Shown: positions 32,813 to 41,569 of the stretch, in pieces
Numbering within the stretch: position 1 is the first letter of the stretch
Layout of the letters: every line of letters starts with the position of its first letter
Source: JACVRW01 sp963757815
Lineage (GTDB): Bacteria; Actinomycetota; Thermoleophilia; Solirubrobacterales; Thermoleophilaceae
Reading direction: 5' to 3'
Length of the DNA stretch: 64,000 nt
NCBI GenBank assembly: GCA_963757815.1
Contig: CAVWSN010000017.1
Location: 1 to 64,000 of the forward strand
Translations under genes and position numbers: made by a program
The notes under the pieces: model-generated
The model's input: only the letters and a program-made list of their open reading frames with translations
What the model was told of the DNA's origin: nothing
Database searches by the model: none

Positions 32813-33570
32813 CCGCCGGCGGCGGGATCACCGGCGACCACGCGCCCCTGGTCGTCGAGCGCCGCGTTCCAGTGGCGGAGGGACTCGTCGATCTCGTCCA
32901 TCTCCTCCCCCTTCTCAAGCATCTCGACGGCGTCGGCCTCGTCGCCCAGGTCGACCCGATAGCGGTACCAGGAGAGCTCCCAGGCCACGAGCAAGGAGAC
33001 CGCGCTCGGCTGGGAGGCGTCGGGCTGTGCGCTCACCCAGGCGGGCCCGAGCGTTCGCGCGAGCCCGGCGATCGTGCGCTGATGGCTCGAGCGGTTGAAG
33101 AGCTCGAGCGCCCTGTCGACCTTGCCCTCGGGGGTGGTCGGCATCGCACGCACGTGGCGCGGATCCTTCGGCTTCGTGCGCGGGCGCTCGCGCGGCTGCG
33201 CGGCGGGCTCGTCGGCGCCCCGGTGCTCGCTCGGCTCGACCCCCTCGCCCGAGCCGTGCATCGCCTCCTGCTCGGCGAGCCTCGGCTCCTCGTGCTCGGG
33301 CCGGGCGGCGGGCTCGGGCGGGCGGCGCCGCCGCAGCCGGCCCAGCACGCCGCGGCGGGGCTCGCTGCGCGGCATCCGTGCGGGCAGGTCACCCGCGGCA
33401 GACTCGCGGATCCAGCCGTGATGCTGTGCGCGCACGGCGCACAGATCGCATACATCGTGACGCTGCCCACCCGGGGCGAGGAAGGCCTCGACGCGCTCGC
33501 CCTTGAGAATCGTGCGCCCGCAGACGTCGCAGGCCACGACGTCGTGGACCGGCCTGAGCTCCTTCTTCAC
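32809..33570 (-). CDS. Zinc-ribbon-like CxxC protein of unknown function
   Basis: A 253-residue protein. Residues about 12-42 hold a treble-clef-like pair of knuckles, VVACDVCGRTILKGE and RHDVCDLCAV. The middle, about 60-145, is charged low-complexity sequence. The C-terminal domain reads EGKVDRALELFNRSSHQRTI, AGLARTLGPAWVSAQP and LLVAWELSWYRYRVDLGDEA. This type of protein is found in actinobacteria without a known function. The GTG at 33570 starts VKKELRPVHDVVACDVCG. It precedes and overlaps the RNase HI gene. The zinc site and the partner suggest a nucleic-acid role, which is inference. Confidence 0.78.
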   Translation of the reverse strand: MKKELRPVHDVVACDVCGRTILKGERVEAFLAPGGQRHDVCDLCAVRAQHHGWIRESAAGDLPARMPRSEPRRGVLGRLRRRRPPEPAARPEHEEPRLAEQEAMHGSGEGVEPSEHRGADEPAAQPRERPRTKPKDPRHVRAMPTTPEGKVDRALELFNRSSHQRTIAGLARTLGPAWVSAQPDASQPSAVSLLVAWELSWYRYRVDLGDEADAVEMLEKGEEMDEIDESLRHWNAALDDQGRVVAGDPAAGG

Positions 33571-33598
33571 AAGCGTCGATGATAGGAGGGAAGGGACC

Positions 33599-35674
33599 TC
33601 AGGCCTTGACGGCTTCGCGCTCCTCCTGTGCCTGCTGGACCACCTGCTGCGCCACGTGCCCGGGTACCTCCTCGTAGCGGGCGAGCTCCATCGAGTACTC
33701 ACCCTGGCCGCCGGTGATGGCGCGCAGGTCAGGTGCGTACTCGAGCAGCTCGGCCATCGGGACCTCCGCCTTGACCTCGGTCACGGCGCCCCTTGGCTCC
33801 ATGCCCAGCGGCCGCCCGCGGCGCGAGTTGAGGTCGCCGATCACGTCGCCCACGTACTCCTCCGGAACCGTGACCGTCACGGTCATGATCGGCTCCATCA
33901 GCGTCGGCTGCGCGCTCTCCATCGCGTCCTTGAAGGCCATCGAGCCCGCGATCTTGAAGGCCATCTCCGACGAGTCAACGGAGTGGTGCTGGCCGTCGAA
34001 CACGGTCACGCGCACACCGCGGACCGGGAAGCCGGCGATCGTTCCGCTGCGCATTGCCTCCTGGACGCCCTTCTGGACCGCCGGTATGAAGCCGCCGGGG
34101 ATCACGCCGCCCTTGATCGCGTTGACGAACTCGAAGTCGGCACCCGCGCCGAGCGGCTCGATCTCGATGTGGCAGTCCGCGAACTGCCCGCGGCCGCCGG
34201 TCTGCTTCTTGTAGCGCGCGTGTGCCTTGGCGCTGCCCTTGATCGCCTCGCGGTAGGGCACGTGCGGCGGGTGCAGCTCCACCTCGGCGCCGAAGCGCTC
34301 CTTCATCCGGTCGACGATCACCTCCACGTGGATCTGCGTGATCCCGGCGAGGATCTGCTCGCCGGTCTGCGTGTCGCGGTGGAAGTCGATCGTGGGGTCC
34401 TCCTCCTGCAACCGGCGCAGGGCCTGCCCCATCTTCTCCTCGTCGCCCTTGGCCTTGGCCTCGATCGCGAACGCCATGACCGGGCGCGGCATCGCGGGCA
34501 GCGACAGCGGGATCTCCGCGTCCTTGGACGCGAGCACGTCGCCCGCGTGAGTCTCCTTGAGTTTCGCAACCGCGCCGATGTCGCCGGGCCCGAACTCGTC
34601 CGCGTGCTCGTTCTCCTTGCCCTGCGGCACCAGCAGCTGGCCGATCCTCTCCTTGACGTGGGCGCGGGTGTTGTAGACCTGCGAGTCGTGCTTGAGGACG
34701 CCCTGATAGACCCGGAACAGGTTGACGCGGCCGGCGTAGGGGTCGGCGAGGGTCTTGAAGACGAACGCCACCATGTCCTTCGACTCGTCCGGTTCCAGCG
34801 TGACCCCGTCCACCTCGATCGCGCCGCGCTTGGCGGGCGACGGGAGGTCCTCAACGAAGGCGTCCAGCAGGCGGTTGATCCCGAGGTTGCGGGTGGCGGC
34901 CCCGCACGTGACCGGGAAGAGCTGGCCATCGGTCACGCCTGTCTTCAGGGCCGACACGGTCTCGTCATGCGAGATCTCCTCGCCCTCGAGGTAGCGCTCC
35001 ATGAGCGTGTCGGAGACCTCGGCGACCTCGTCCATCAGCTTCTCGCGGTACTCCTCGGCCTGCGCGCGCAGCTCGTCGGGGATCTCGACCTCCTCGCAGT
35101 TCTCGCGCGCCGCCCCCTCGTAGCGGTAGGCCTTCATGTCGATCAGGTCGATCACGCCCTGCAGCTCGTGCTCGGCGCCGATCGGGATCTCCGTGGCGAC
35201 CACGTGCGGTCCGAAGGCGGCCTTGAGCGAGTCGAGCGCGCGGAAGAAGTCGGCGCGCTCGCGGTCGAGCATGTTGACGAAGACGATGCGGGCGAGCCCG
35301 AGCTCGGCGGCTCGCTCCCAGAGGCGGGTCGTGGTGACCTCGACGCCCATGACGCCGTTCACGACGAAGACGGCGCCCTCGACCACGCGCAGCGCGGCGA
35401 GCGCGTCCGCGACGAAGCTCGGCTCCCCGGGCGTGTCGACGAGGTTGATCTTGCGGTCGTCCCAGCGGAAGGAGGACAGGCTCGCCGAGATCGACATCTC
35501 GCGCCCCTTCTCGTCCGCCGCGGAGTCGGAAACGGTGGTCCCGTCTGCCACCGAGCCAAGGCGGTTGACCGCGCCCGCGCTGAACAGGAGGGCCTCGTTG
35601 ACGGAGGTCTTCCCGCTGCCTCGGTGGCCTACCAAGGCCACATTGCGGATCCGTTTCGGCGATTCGTGCGCCAT
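33599..35674 (-). CDS. EF-G-like translational GTPase (FusA2 type)
   Basis: A 691-residue paralogue of elongation factor G. G1 is LVGHRGSGKTSVNEALLF. G3 is INLVDTPGEPSFVADALAAL, where the catalytic His of DTPGH is Glu. G4 is VFVNMLDRERADFF, that is N-M-L-D instead of N-K-x-D. Domains II to V follow (VAFVFKTLADPYAGRVNLFR, VPYREAIKGSAKAHARYKKQ, GGRGQFADCHIEIEPLGAGA, LMEPIMTVTVTVPEEYVGDV). The altered motifs argue for a factor distinct from canonical EF-G, as in mycobacterial FusA2. The ATG at 35674 has AAGGAG upstream. It lies 29 bases after the STAS gene on the same strand. Confidence 0.9.
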   Translation of the reverse strand: MAHESPKRIRNVALVGHRGSGKTSVNEALLFSAGAVNRLGSVADGTTVSDSAADEKGREMSISASLSSFRWDDRKINLVDTPGEPSFVADALAALRVVEGAVFVVNGVMGVEVTTTRLWERAAELGLARIVFVNMLDRERADFFRALDSLKAAFGPHVVATEIPIGAEHELQGVIDLIDMKAYRYEGAARENCEEVEIPDELRAQAEEYREKLMDEVAEVSDTLMERYLEGEEISHDETVSALKTGVTDGQLFPVTCGAATRNLGINRLLDAFVEDLPSPAKRGAIEVDGVTLEPDESKDMVAFVFKTLADPYAGRVNLFRVYQGVLKHDSQVYNTRAHVKERIGQLLVPQGKENEHADEFGPGDIGAVAKLKETHAGDVLASKDAEIPLSLPAMPRPVMAFAIEAKAKGDEEKMGQALRRLQEEDPTIDFHRDTQTGEQILAGITQIHVEVIVDRMKERFGAEVELHPPHVPYREAIKGSAKAHARYKKQTGGRGQFADCHIEIEPLGAGADFEFVNAIKGGVIPGGFIPAVQKGVQEAMRSGTIAGFPVRGVRVTVFDGQHHSVDSSEMAFKIAGSMAFKDAMESAQPTLMEPIMTVTVTVPEEYVGDVIGDLNSRRGRPLGMEPRGAVTEVKAEVPMAELLEYAPDLRAITGGQGEYSMELARYEEVPGHVAQQVVQQAQEEREAVKA

Positions 35675-35703
35675 GTCGCTCCTTTTTGTCGGGTCCGAGG
35701 AGC

Positions 35704-36048
35704 CTACCCTGCGATGGCTGAATCGACCGTCTCGTGGAGCGGCGCCGCCGTGCCGACCTCGGTGAGCTCGAGGACGCGGATGAGCGGTGAGCCGGGCGGC
35801 ACCACGAGGCGCAGGTGCTGGCGTCTCCTGCGCAGCCGCCGGGAGAGGTCGAACAGGATCTCGATGCCCGCGGAGTCCAGGTAGCGACACTCGCTGAGGT
35901 CGATCACCAGGCCCAGGGCGTCGTTGGGCACCGACTCGAGCACCTGATCGCGCACGAGGCCGGCGTTGGTCATGTCGATCTCGCCTTCGAGGTGGGCCAC
36001 AAGCGTCCCGCCGCGCCGCTCGATGGCGATCTCGGCGGGAGTGGTCAC
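35704..36048 (-). CDS. STAS-domain anti-sigma-factor antagonist
   Basis: A 114-residue single STAS domain of the SpoIIAA/RsbV type. It reads IAIERRGGTLVAHLEGEIDM, LGLVIDLSECRYLDSAGIEI and LFDLSRRLRRRRQHLRLVVP. The Ser of the conserved DSAGI motif is the expected phosphorylation site. The GTG overlaps the stop of the phosphatase/kinase gene (GTGA). In partner switching the HATPase phosphorylates this Ser and the PP2C domain reverses it. The unphosphorylated form binds the kinase and frees a sigma factor. All needed parts are in this operon. Confidence 0.93.
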   Translation of the reverse strand: MTTPAEIAIERRGGTLVAHLEGEIDMTNAGLVRDQVLESVPNDALGLVIDLSECRYLDSAGIEILFDLSRRLRRRRQHLRLVVPPGSPLIRVLELTEVGTAAPLHETVDSAIAG

Positions 36049-38468
36049 GCAGCCCTGGCTTCGGCCAACCGCCTCCGCATCGTGACCAAGGTACCTCCGT
36101 CCTCGGTCGCGATGTCGACGTCGTCCATGAGGCCGATGATGATCTTCAGGCCGCGTCCGCGGTGCTCGCCGCGCCGCTCGCGCCACACTCCGCGGTCGCG
36201 CACGCTCGCCACGAGTTCGCCCGCGATCAGCGCGGCCTCGACGTCGAAGCTCGCGTCGCCCGGGCCATAGGCGTGCTCGATCGCGTTGCCGGCGGCCTCG
36301 CAGATCGTGAGCGTGATCTCGTAGGACTCGAGCTCACTGGCGCCGGCGGCGTGCAGAAAGCGCTCGAGCCGGCGCCTGAGCATTGCGAGCGACTCCGGCT
36401 CGGCTGGCAGCGAAAGGCGCAGGTTGTCGGCCCTCATCGCCGTCGGTCGTACGGCGAGCAGCGCCACGTCGTCGACCGGATCGCGCCTGGGGAGGACCGC
36501 GTCCAGCACGCGGTCACAGAGGCGGTCGAGGTCAGGCTCGGCCCGACCGACCGCGGCGGCGAGCGCGTCAAAGCTCTCCTCGAGCGGGACGCCGCGGCGC
36601 TCCACGAGCCCGTCCGTGTAGAGGAGCAGCGTCGAGCCCGGGGGCAGCACCGCCGTTGCCTCGCGGAAGACCGCCGGGTCAGCGGCCCCGATCGGGACGG
36701 AGCGTCCGCCCTCGAGAAAGCGCGGCCCGTCCGGAGTGAGCAGGAGCGGCGGCGGATGGCCGGCCGCGCTGAACGTGACCTCCCCGGTCTCACGATCGAG
36801 GATCAGGTAGAGAACGGTGGCCATGGCCTCCTCGCCCCCGCTCGTCACGAGCCGATTGACGCGGGCCACGACCTCGGCGGGCGACGCCTCCACAAGCCCG
36901 TAGGCGCGGAAGGAGTTGCGGAGCTGACCCATCGTGGCGGCCGCGCGCAGCCCGTGGCCCGCCACGTCCCCGACCACGAGCGCGACCCGACCGTCCGGGC
37001 GCTCGAGCGCGTCGTACCAGTCGCCCCCGATCGCGGCCCCGCGGCCCGCCGAGGGCAGGTAGCGGGACATCAGCTCGAGCCCCTCGATCTTCGGCAGGCG
37101 CTCGGGCAGCAGGCTGCGCTGGAGGGTCTCCGCGATCGTGTGCTCGATGTCGTAGCGCTCTCGAAGCTGCTCCTGCATCAGCACGCGCTCGTGGATGTCC
37201 ACGGCCGCTCCGACGTATCCCACGAACTCGCCGCGCTCGTAGCGCGGCACGCCTCGGTCGACGACCCAGCGGAACTCGCCGCCGCTGCTCATGAGGCGGT
37301 ACTCGTACTCCCATACGCTGCGCTCCGCCAACGCGGCGTCCCACGACGCGAGCATCTTCTCGACGTCGTCGGGATGCACGCCGAGCGCCCAGCTCGGGCC
37401 GAGCTCTTGGTCGAGCGTGGTGCCCGTAAAGCGCATCCAGCCCTCGTTCACAAAGGTCACGAGCCCGTCCGTGTCGGTGGTCCAGATCATCACCGGGGCC
37501 GTGTCGGCGAGGTCACGAAAGCTGGCCTCGGACACGCGCAGCGCCTCCTCCATCGCGCGCCGCTCGTGGATGTCGGTGGACGTGCCGACGTAGCCCGCGA
37601 ACTCCCCGCCCGCGAAGCGCGGCGTGCCGACCTCCAGCACCCAGCGGTAGGAACCGGACTGCGCGTGCATCAGCCGGTACTCGAAGCGGAACTCCTCCCG
37701 GCGCCGGAAGGCCTCACGCCAGCGCGCCAGCAGCTCGGCGCGGTCGTCGGCATGAGCGCTCAGGGCGAACGTGTCGCCGAGCTCCTCCTCGAACGTACGG
37801 CCGGTGAAGCGCAGCCAGCCCTCGTTCACGAACGTGACGTGCCCGTCGTCGTTCGTCATCCACATGAGCGCCGGGGTGGTGTCGGCGAGCTCGCGGAAGC
37901 GGGCCTCGCTGTCACGAACGAGCTCCTCGTGGCGGCTCCGCTCCACCGCCAGCCCGAGCACGTTCGCCAGCGCACGAAGGAAGAGCCCGTCGTCGCCGGA
38001 GAAGCGGCGCAGGCTCGCGCTGTAGACGGCGATCACGCCGAAGTGGCGGCCGCGGACCCCGATCGGCGCGACCATCGCGCTGACGATCCCGAGCTCCCGC
38101 TGGGCGGGCGAGGGCTCGAACCGGGGATCGCGCGCGAAGTCCTCGATGACCACCGGGCCGTCACCCTCTAGCGCATGGCCGGCAAGCTCCTCGGCGTCGG
38201 CCCTCAGCACGCCCCCGAGCGCGTCGTCGGGGAAGCCGGCGGCCGCGCGCACCAGGAGACTGCGGCGGTCGCTCGTCAGCTCGAGCACGGTGGCGTAATC
38301 GGTGCCGAGCTCGTGGCGCGCGGCGTCGGCCGCCGCGCCGACCAGGCCGAGCAGGTCGAGACCCGCAAGCGCGTGCTGTCCGAGCTCGGCCACGGCGGCC
38401 TGCTGGCTCGCGCGAACCCTGAGCTCGTCGCGGTGACGGTTCGTTGTACGCCGCAGCCGGGTTCTCAT
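36045..38468 (-). CDS. GAF-PAS-PAS-PP2C(SpoIIE)-HATPase partner-switching protein
   Basis: An 807-residue sensor with both halves of a partner switch. A GAF domain spans about residues 30-180. PAS domains span about 185-310 and 310-435 (both with a VTFVNEGW-x-RFTG block). A PP2C/SpoIIE phosphatase spans about 460-660, with metal residues in GAAIGGDWYDALERPDGRVA, VVGDVAGHGLRAAATM, LLLYTDGLVERRG and DPVDDVALLAVRP. A SpoIIAB/RsbW-like HATPase spans about 680-805 (LTICEAAGNAIEHAYGPGD, VRDRGVWRERRGEHRGRGLK). One protein can therefore phosphorylate and dephosphorylate the overlapping STAS protein. It lies 13 bases after the sigma factor gene. Confidence 0.92.
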   Translation of the reverse strand: MRTRLRRTTNRHRDELRVRASQQAAVAELGQHALAGLDLLGLVGAAADAARHELGTDYATVLELTSDRRSLLVRAAAGFPDDALGGVLRADAEELAGHALEGDGPVVIEDFARDPRFEPSPAQRELGIVSAMVAPIGVRGRHFGVIAVYSASLRRFSGDDGLFLRALANVLGLAVERSRHEELVRDSEARFRELADTTPALMWMTNDDGHVTFVNEGWLRFTGRTFEEELGDTFALSAHADDRAELLARWREAFRRREEFRFEYRLMHAQSGSYRWVLEVGTPRFAGGEFAGYVGTSTDIHERRAMEEALRVSEASFRDLADTAPVMIWTTDTDGLVTFVNEGWMRFTGTTLDQELGPSWALGVHPDDVEKMLASWDAALAERSVWEYEYRLMSSGGEFRWVVDRGVPRYERGEFVGYVGAAVDIHERVLMQEQLRERYDIEHTIAETLQRSLLPERLPKIEGLELMSRYLPSAGRGAAIGGDWYDALERPDGRVALVVGDVAGHGLRAAATMGQLRNSFRAYGLVEASPAEVVARVNRLVTSGGEEAMATVLYLILDRETGEVTFSAAGHPPPLLLTPDGPRFLEGGRSVPIGAADPAVFREATAVLPPGSTLLLYTDGLVERRGVPLEESFDALAAAVGRAEPDLDRLCDRVLDAVLPRRDPVDDVALLAVRPTAMRADNLRLSLPAEPESLAMLRRRLERFLHAAGASELESYEITLTICEAAGNAIEHAYGPGDASFDVEAALIAGELVASVRDRGVWRERRGEHRGRGLKIIIGLMDDVDIATEDGGTLVTMRRRLAEARAA

Positions 38469-38481
38469 GAAGCGTGCAGGC

Positions 38482-39273
38482 TCAGTCGCCGTCGGAGAGC
38501 GGGTCGCCCTGGAGGCGCGACTTGAGGCGCAGGACCGCCTTCGTGTGCAGCTGGGAAACGCGCGACTCGGTCACGCCCAGCACCTCCCCGATCTCGCGCA
38601 GCGTCAGGTTCTCGTAGTAGTAGAGGGCGACCACGAGCTTCTCCCGCTCGGGCAGCCGCGCGATCGCGTCCGCCAGCCGGTCCTTCATCTCCGTGGTGTC
38701 CATCTCGGCCGCGGGGTCGAGCGCCTGCGGATCCTGGATTGTGTCGAGCAGCGACACCTGGTCGCCCGAGGAGTCGGAGACCGTCCAGAGCTCGTCGAGC
38801 GCGACGACCGACGAGTTCGAGATGCGGACGAGCGACTCCTGGAGCTCCTCGACCGGGATGCCGAGCCCATCCGCCATCTCCTGGTCGGTGGGCGCCCGAC
38901 GCAGCTGGTGCTCGAGCTTGGCGTTGACCTTCTCGATGTCGCGCGCCTTGCTGCGCACCGAGCGGGGCACCCAGTCGAGCGAACGCAGCTCGTCGATGAT
39001 CGAGCCCTTGATGCGGGTGATGGCGAAGGTTTCGAACTTGATCTCGCGCTCGGGCTCGAAGCGCTTGATGGCCGAGATCAGCCCGAGCAGGCCGTAGGAG
39101 ATGAGGTCCGCCTCCTCGACGTGCGACGGCAGCCCGGTCGACATCCTGCCGGCGACGTACTTGACGAGCGGCGCGTAGGCCAGCACGAGCCGCTCGCGCG
39201 CCTGTTCGTCGTCCTCCTCCTTGTACCGACTCCAGAGGTCTTTGAGCTCGATCGCCTTGAGGTTGGTCTGCAT
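38482..39273 (-). CDS. whiG: FliA/WhiG-type RNA polymerase sigma factor
   Basis: A 263-residue group 3 sigma-70 factor with regions 2, 3 and 4: LVLAYAPLVKYVAGRMSTGL, VEEADLISYGLLGLISAIKR and FETFAITRIKGSIIDELRSL, then WVPRSVRSKARDIEKVNAKL (region 3) and LTLREIGEVLGVTESRVSQL with HTKAVLRLKSRL (region 4). It belongs with motility/sporulation factors FliA and WhiG. No flagellar gene is nearby. Its partner-switching regulators lie directly downstream, suggesting its activity is set by the HATPase/STAS pair. It starts 13 bases after the recombinase gene. The name follows the actinobacterial homologue. Confidence 0.88.
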   Translation of the reverse strand: MQTNLKAIELKDLWSRYKEEDDEQARERLVLAYAPLVKYVAGRMSTGLPSHVEEADLISYGLLGLISAIKRFEPEREIKFETFAITRIKGSIIDELRSLDWVPRSVRSKARDIEKVNAKLEHQLRRAPTDQEMADGLGIPVEELQESLVRISNSSVVALDELWTVSDSSGDQVSLLDTIQDPQALDPAAEMDTTEMKDRLADAIARLPEREKLVVALYYYENLTLREIGEVLGVTESRVSQLHTKAVLRLKSRLQGDPLSDGD

Positions 39274-39285
39274 CGCGGGGCTTGG

Positions 39286-40191
39286 TCACGCCCGTGGGTG
39301 GGCGCGCGCGTACACCGTCTTGAGGCGCCTCGACTCTACCCGAGTGTAAGTCTGGGTCGTGCCGATGGAAGCGTGGCCGAGAAGCTCCTGGATTGCCCGG
39401 AGGTCGGCCCCTCCCTCAAGCAGGTGAGTGGCGAACGAGTGCCGCAGCGTATGCGGCGTGATGCCGGCGCGGCGGGCCTGGAGCCGCAGCCGCCGCCGGA
39501 CGTCAGAGGTGGACAGCCGGCGCCCGCTCTTGGAGAGGAAGAGCGCCTGGCTCTCCCCCGTGGCCAGCGCGCCGCGGCCGCGCGCCAGGTAGCGGTCGAG
39601 CGCCTTCCAGGCGTGCTCGCCGGCGGGCACGACGCGCGTGTGCCCGCCCTTGCCCTCGACCCGGACCTGCTCCGCGTCCGGGTCGACGCTCGTGGTGTCG
39701 AGGTTCACGAGCTCCTCCGCGCGCAGCCCCGCTGCGTAGGCGAGCTCGAGCATGGCGCGGTCCCGCAGGTCGAGCGGGGTCGAGCCGGGGATCCGCTCGA
39801 GCAGCTCCTCGACCTCGCGCGGCCGCAGCACCCGCGGCAGGTAGTTGTCCTTCTTGGGGCTGGACACGAGGTCCGCGGGGTTCGCCTCGAGCTCTCCGCG
39901 CTCCACGAGCTGGCGGTAGAAGGTGCGGATCGCGGCCAGCTTGCGGGCGACGGTCGATTTGGCCGCCCCGCGCTCGGAGACGACGCCCGCGAAGCGGCGC
40001 AGGTCCCGGTGGCCGAGCTCGCCGGGGCCGAGCCCGCGCTCCGCCGCCCACTCCGCCAGCTGTCCGAGGTCGACCGCGTAGGCGCGGCGCGTCTTCTCCC
40101 CCATCCCGTGCGCGCGCTGCCAGTCGTCGAAGCGCTCGAGGGCCGCCGCCCAACTAGCCTCGACGGGGGTGGGTCTCTTCTTCGTCAACAC
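39286..40191 (-). CDS. XerC/XerD-type tyrosine recombinase
   Basis: A 301-residue site-specific recombinase. The SAM-like N-terminal domain reads ASWAAALERFDDWQRAHGMG and STVARKLAAIRTFYRQLVER. The catalytic residues are Arg in AAGLRAEELVNLD, Lys in RVEGKGGHTRVVP, His-x-x-Arg in TPHTLRHSFATHLLEGGADL, His in ELLGHASIGTTQ and the nucleophile Tyr in TQTYTRVESRRLK. It probably resolves chromosome dimers, although the location as first gene of a sigma/partner-switch operon is unusual. The start was placed at GTG 40191. An ATG at 40218 is also in frame but would overlap the divergent small gene. Confidence 0.9.
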   Translation of the reverse strand: MLTKKRPTPVEASWAAALERFDDWQRAHGMGEKTRRAYAVDLGQLAEWAAERGLGPGELGHRDLRRFAGVVSERGAAKSTVARKLAAIRTFYRQLVERGELEANPADLVSSPKKDNYLPRVLRPREVEELLERIPGSTPLDLRDRAMLELAYAAGLRAEELVNLDTTSVDPDAEQVRVEGKGGHTRVVPAGEHAWKALDRYLARGRGALATGESQALFLSKSGRRLSTSDVRRRLRLQARRAGITPHTLRHSFATHLLEGGADLRAIQELLGHASIGTTQTYTRVESRRLKTVYARAHPRA

Positions 40192-40204
40192 ACAGGACGG
40201 TCGG

Positions 40205-40441
40205 GTGGCAACACGCACTCAGCTGGCGGACGCCGGCCTGGTCGACGACCGCGATAAGCCGGTGGCGCCCTGGCATCGGATCCAGGGGCCGAGCGACGCC
40301 TCGACCATGTGGTACGCGGTGCTGCGCAAGCGCGAGCGGGGCGTCTTCATCGGCACGCTCTGCATTCGACACACGGGGCGCCAAGCCTCCCTCGAGGAGC
40401 GCGGCTGGGAGGAGGTCCCGGTCCCGGAAATCGGAGTCTGA
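40205..40441 (+). CDS. Small protein of unknown function
   Basis: A 78-residue protein starting at GTG 40205: VATRTQLADAGLVDDRDKPV, APWHRIQGPSDASTMWYAVL, RKRERGVFIGTLCIRHTGRQ and a Glu-rich end. It is compact with no signal or membrane segment. Its start is 13 bases from the proposed recombinase start on the other strand. The gene lacks a clear ribosome binding site. I do not recognise it. The codon pattern fits its neighbours, so it is probably real. Confidence 0.55.
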   Translation: MATRTQLADAGLVDDRDKPVAPWHRIQGPSDASTMWYAVLRKRERGVFIGTLCIRHTGRQASLEERGWEEVPVPEIGV

Positions 40442-40446
40442 GCCCG

Positions 40447-41481
40447 TCAGGCGATGTAGATAGGAGCTCCGACCGGAACCTCGTCGTAGAGCTCGATCAC
40501 GTCCGGGATCGCCATGCGGATGCAGCCGTGCGACGCGGCGGTGCCGAGCGAGTAGGTCTGGTCGGTGCCGTGGATCCCGGCGCCGTCGTAGATGCCGAGC
40601 CAGCGCTCCTTCAGGGGGTTCTCGGGAACGCCGCCGGGCACGACGGTGCCGGCGAGGTCACCGGCCCAGTCGCTGTTCGGGACGCTCCAGGCGGGGTCAA
40701 CGGCCTTGTTCTGGATGTGGTAGAGCCCGGCCGGGGTGTCGAAGCCGAGCGCGCCGACCGCGACGGTGTAGCTCCTGGCGAGCGCGAGGTTCTTGTAGAG
40801 GTGCAGCTGGAAGGCGTTGCGCTCGGCCACGAGCACGATTGGGTACTGGTCGGCGAGCTCGGCGCGTGTGACTTTCGGCTTGATCCTGGCGACGGCCGCC
40901 TTGACGGTGCGATCGACGCCGGGGACCGTGAGCGCCTGGGCAATTCGCCGCTGTAGCGCCTTGGCCCTGACCCGTAGACCGGGCACCTCCTTGACCTGCT
41001 GGAGCGAGGGGAAGTCGACCGTGGCGTCACGCGCCGGTCGATTCAGCTTCCGCCGGACGCGCCGGACCAGGCCACGCACCGCGTCCTCCGAGTAGGACAC
41101 GCGGGCCGCCACCTGCACGTTCTCCCTTCCGCCGGTGAGATCGCGCGCCACCCGGGTGACGATGCTGCCGTCGCGGCTCTGCGCGAGCGCCTCATCGACC
41201 ATGCCCTCGATGTCGGCAGTCACCCCCGCGTCCGCCGCGGAGAGGTTGAAGCGAGTGCCTCGGTGCACGACCGCGATCGGCTGCTCGAGCGGCTCCCTGA
41301 GCGTGCGATCGAGCAGGCGGCGGGCCTGCGCGGCCGTCATGCCGCCGACCTCGGCGCCCGCGACCGTCACGCCCTCGGCGATGCGGTCCTTGCGCGCGGA
41401 GTCGTACGCGTAGGCGGCGACGGCCCCGCCGACCAGGAGCAGCAGGAGGACCGCCACAAGGATGAACAGCTTGTGCCTCAT
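40447..41481 (-). CDS. L,D-transpeptidase with peptidoglycan-binding N-domain
   Basis: A 344-residue cell-wall enzyme. An N-terminal membrane anchor (residues about 5-25, LFILVAVLLLLLVGGAVAAY) precedes two PG_binding_4-type modules (VTVAGAEVGGMTAAQARRLL and FNLSAADAGVTADI blocks). The C-terminal YkuD domain has LHLYKNLALARSYTVAVGAL, IYDGAGIHGTDQ and the catalytic SHGCIRMAIPDVIELY. It makes 3-3 cross-links or attaches proteins to peptidoglycan outside the membrane. It converges with the small gene at 40,205 with five bases between stops. Confidence 0.92.
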   Translation of the reverse strand: MRHKLFILVAVLLLLLVGGAVAAYAYDSARKDRIAEGVTVAGAEVGGMTAAQARRLLDRTLREPLEQPIAVVHRGTRFNLSAADAGVTADIEGMVDEALAQSRDGSIVTRVARDLTGGRENVQVAARVSYSEDAVRGLVRRVRRKLNRPARDATVDFPSLQQVKEVPGLRVRAKALQRRIAQALTVPGVDRTVKAAVARIKPKVTRAELADQYPIVLVAERNAFQLHLYKNLALARSYTVAVGALGFDTPAGLYHIQNKAVDPAWSVPNSDWAGDLAGTVVPGGVPENPLKERWLGIYDGAGIHGTDQTYSLGTAASHGCIRMAIPDVIELYDEVPVGAPIYIA

Positions 41482-41569
41482 GCCGGGATGCGCATGAGTG
41501 TAGGGAAGGCGGCGGCGCCCGCCTACCGTTGACAGCGCTTTTGCAGGGGATTGCGGCGCAACGTTTCGT

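Noticed and set aside
33503..38171. Long plus-strand frames opposite the EF-G-like and PAS/PP2C genes
   Set aside because: They show no recognisable domains and mirror the codon bias of well-supported minus-strand genes.
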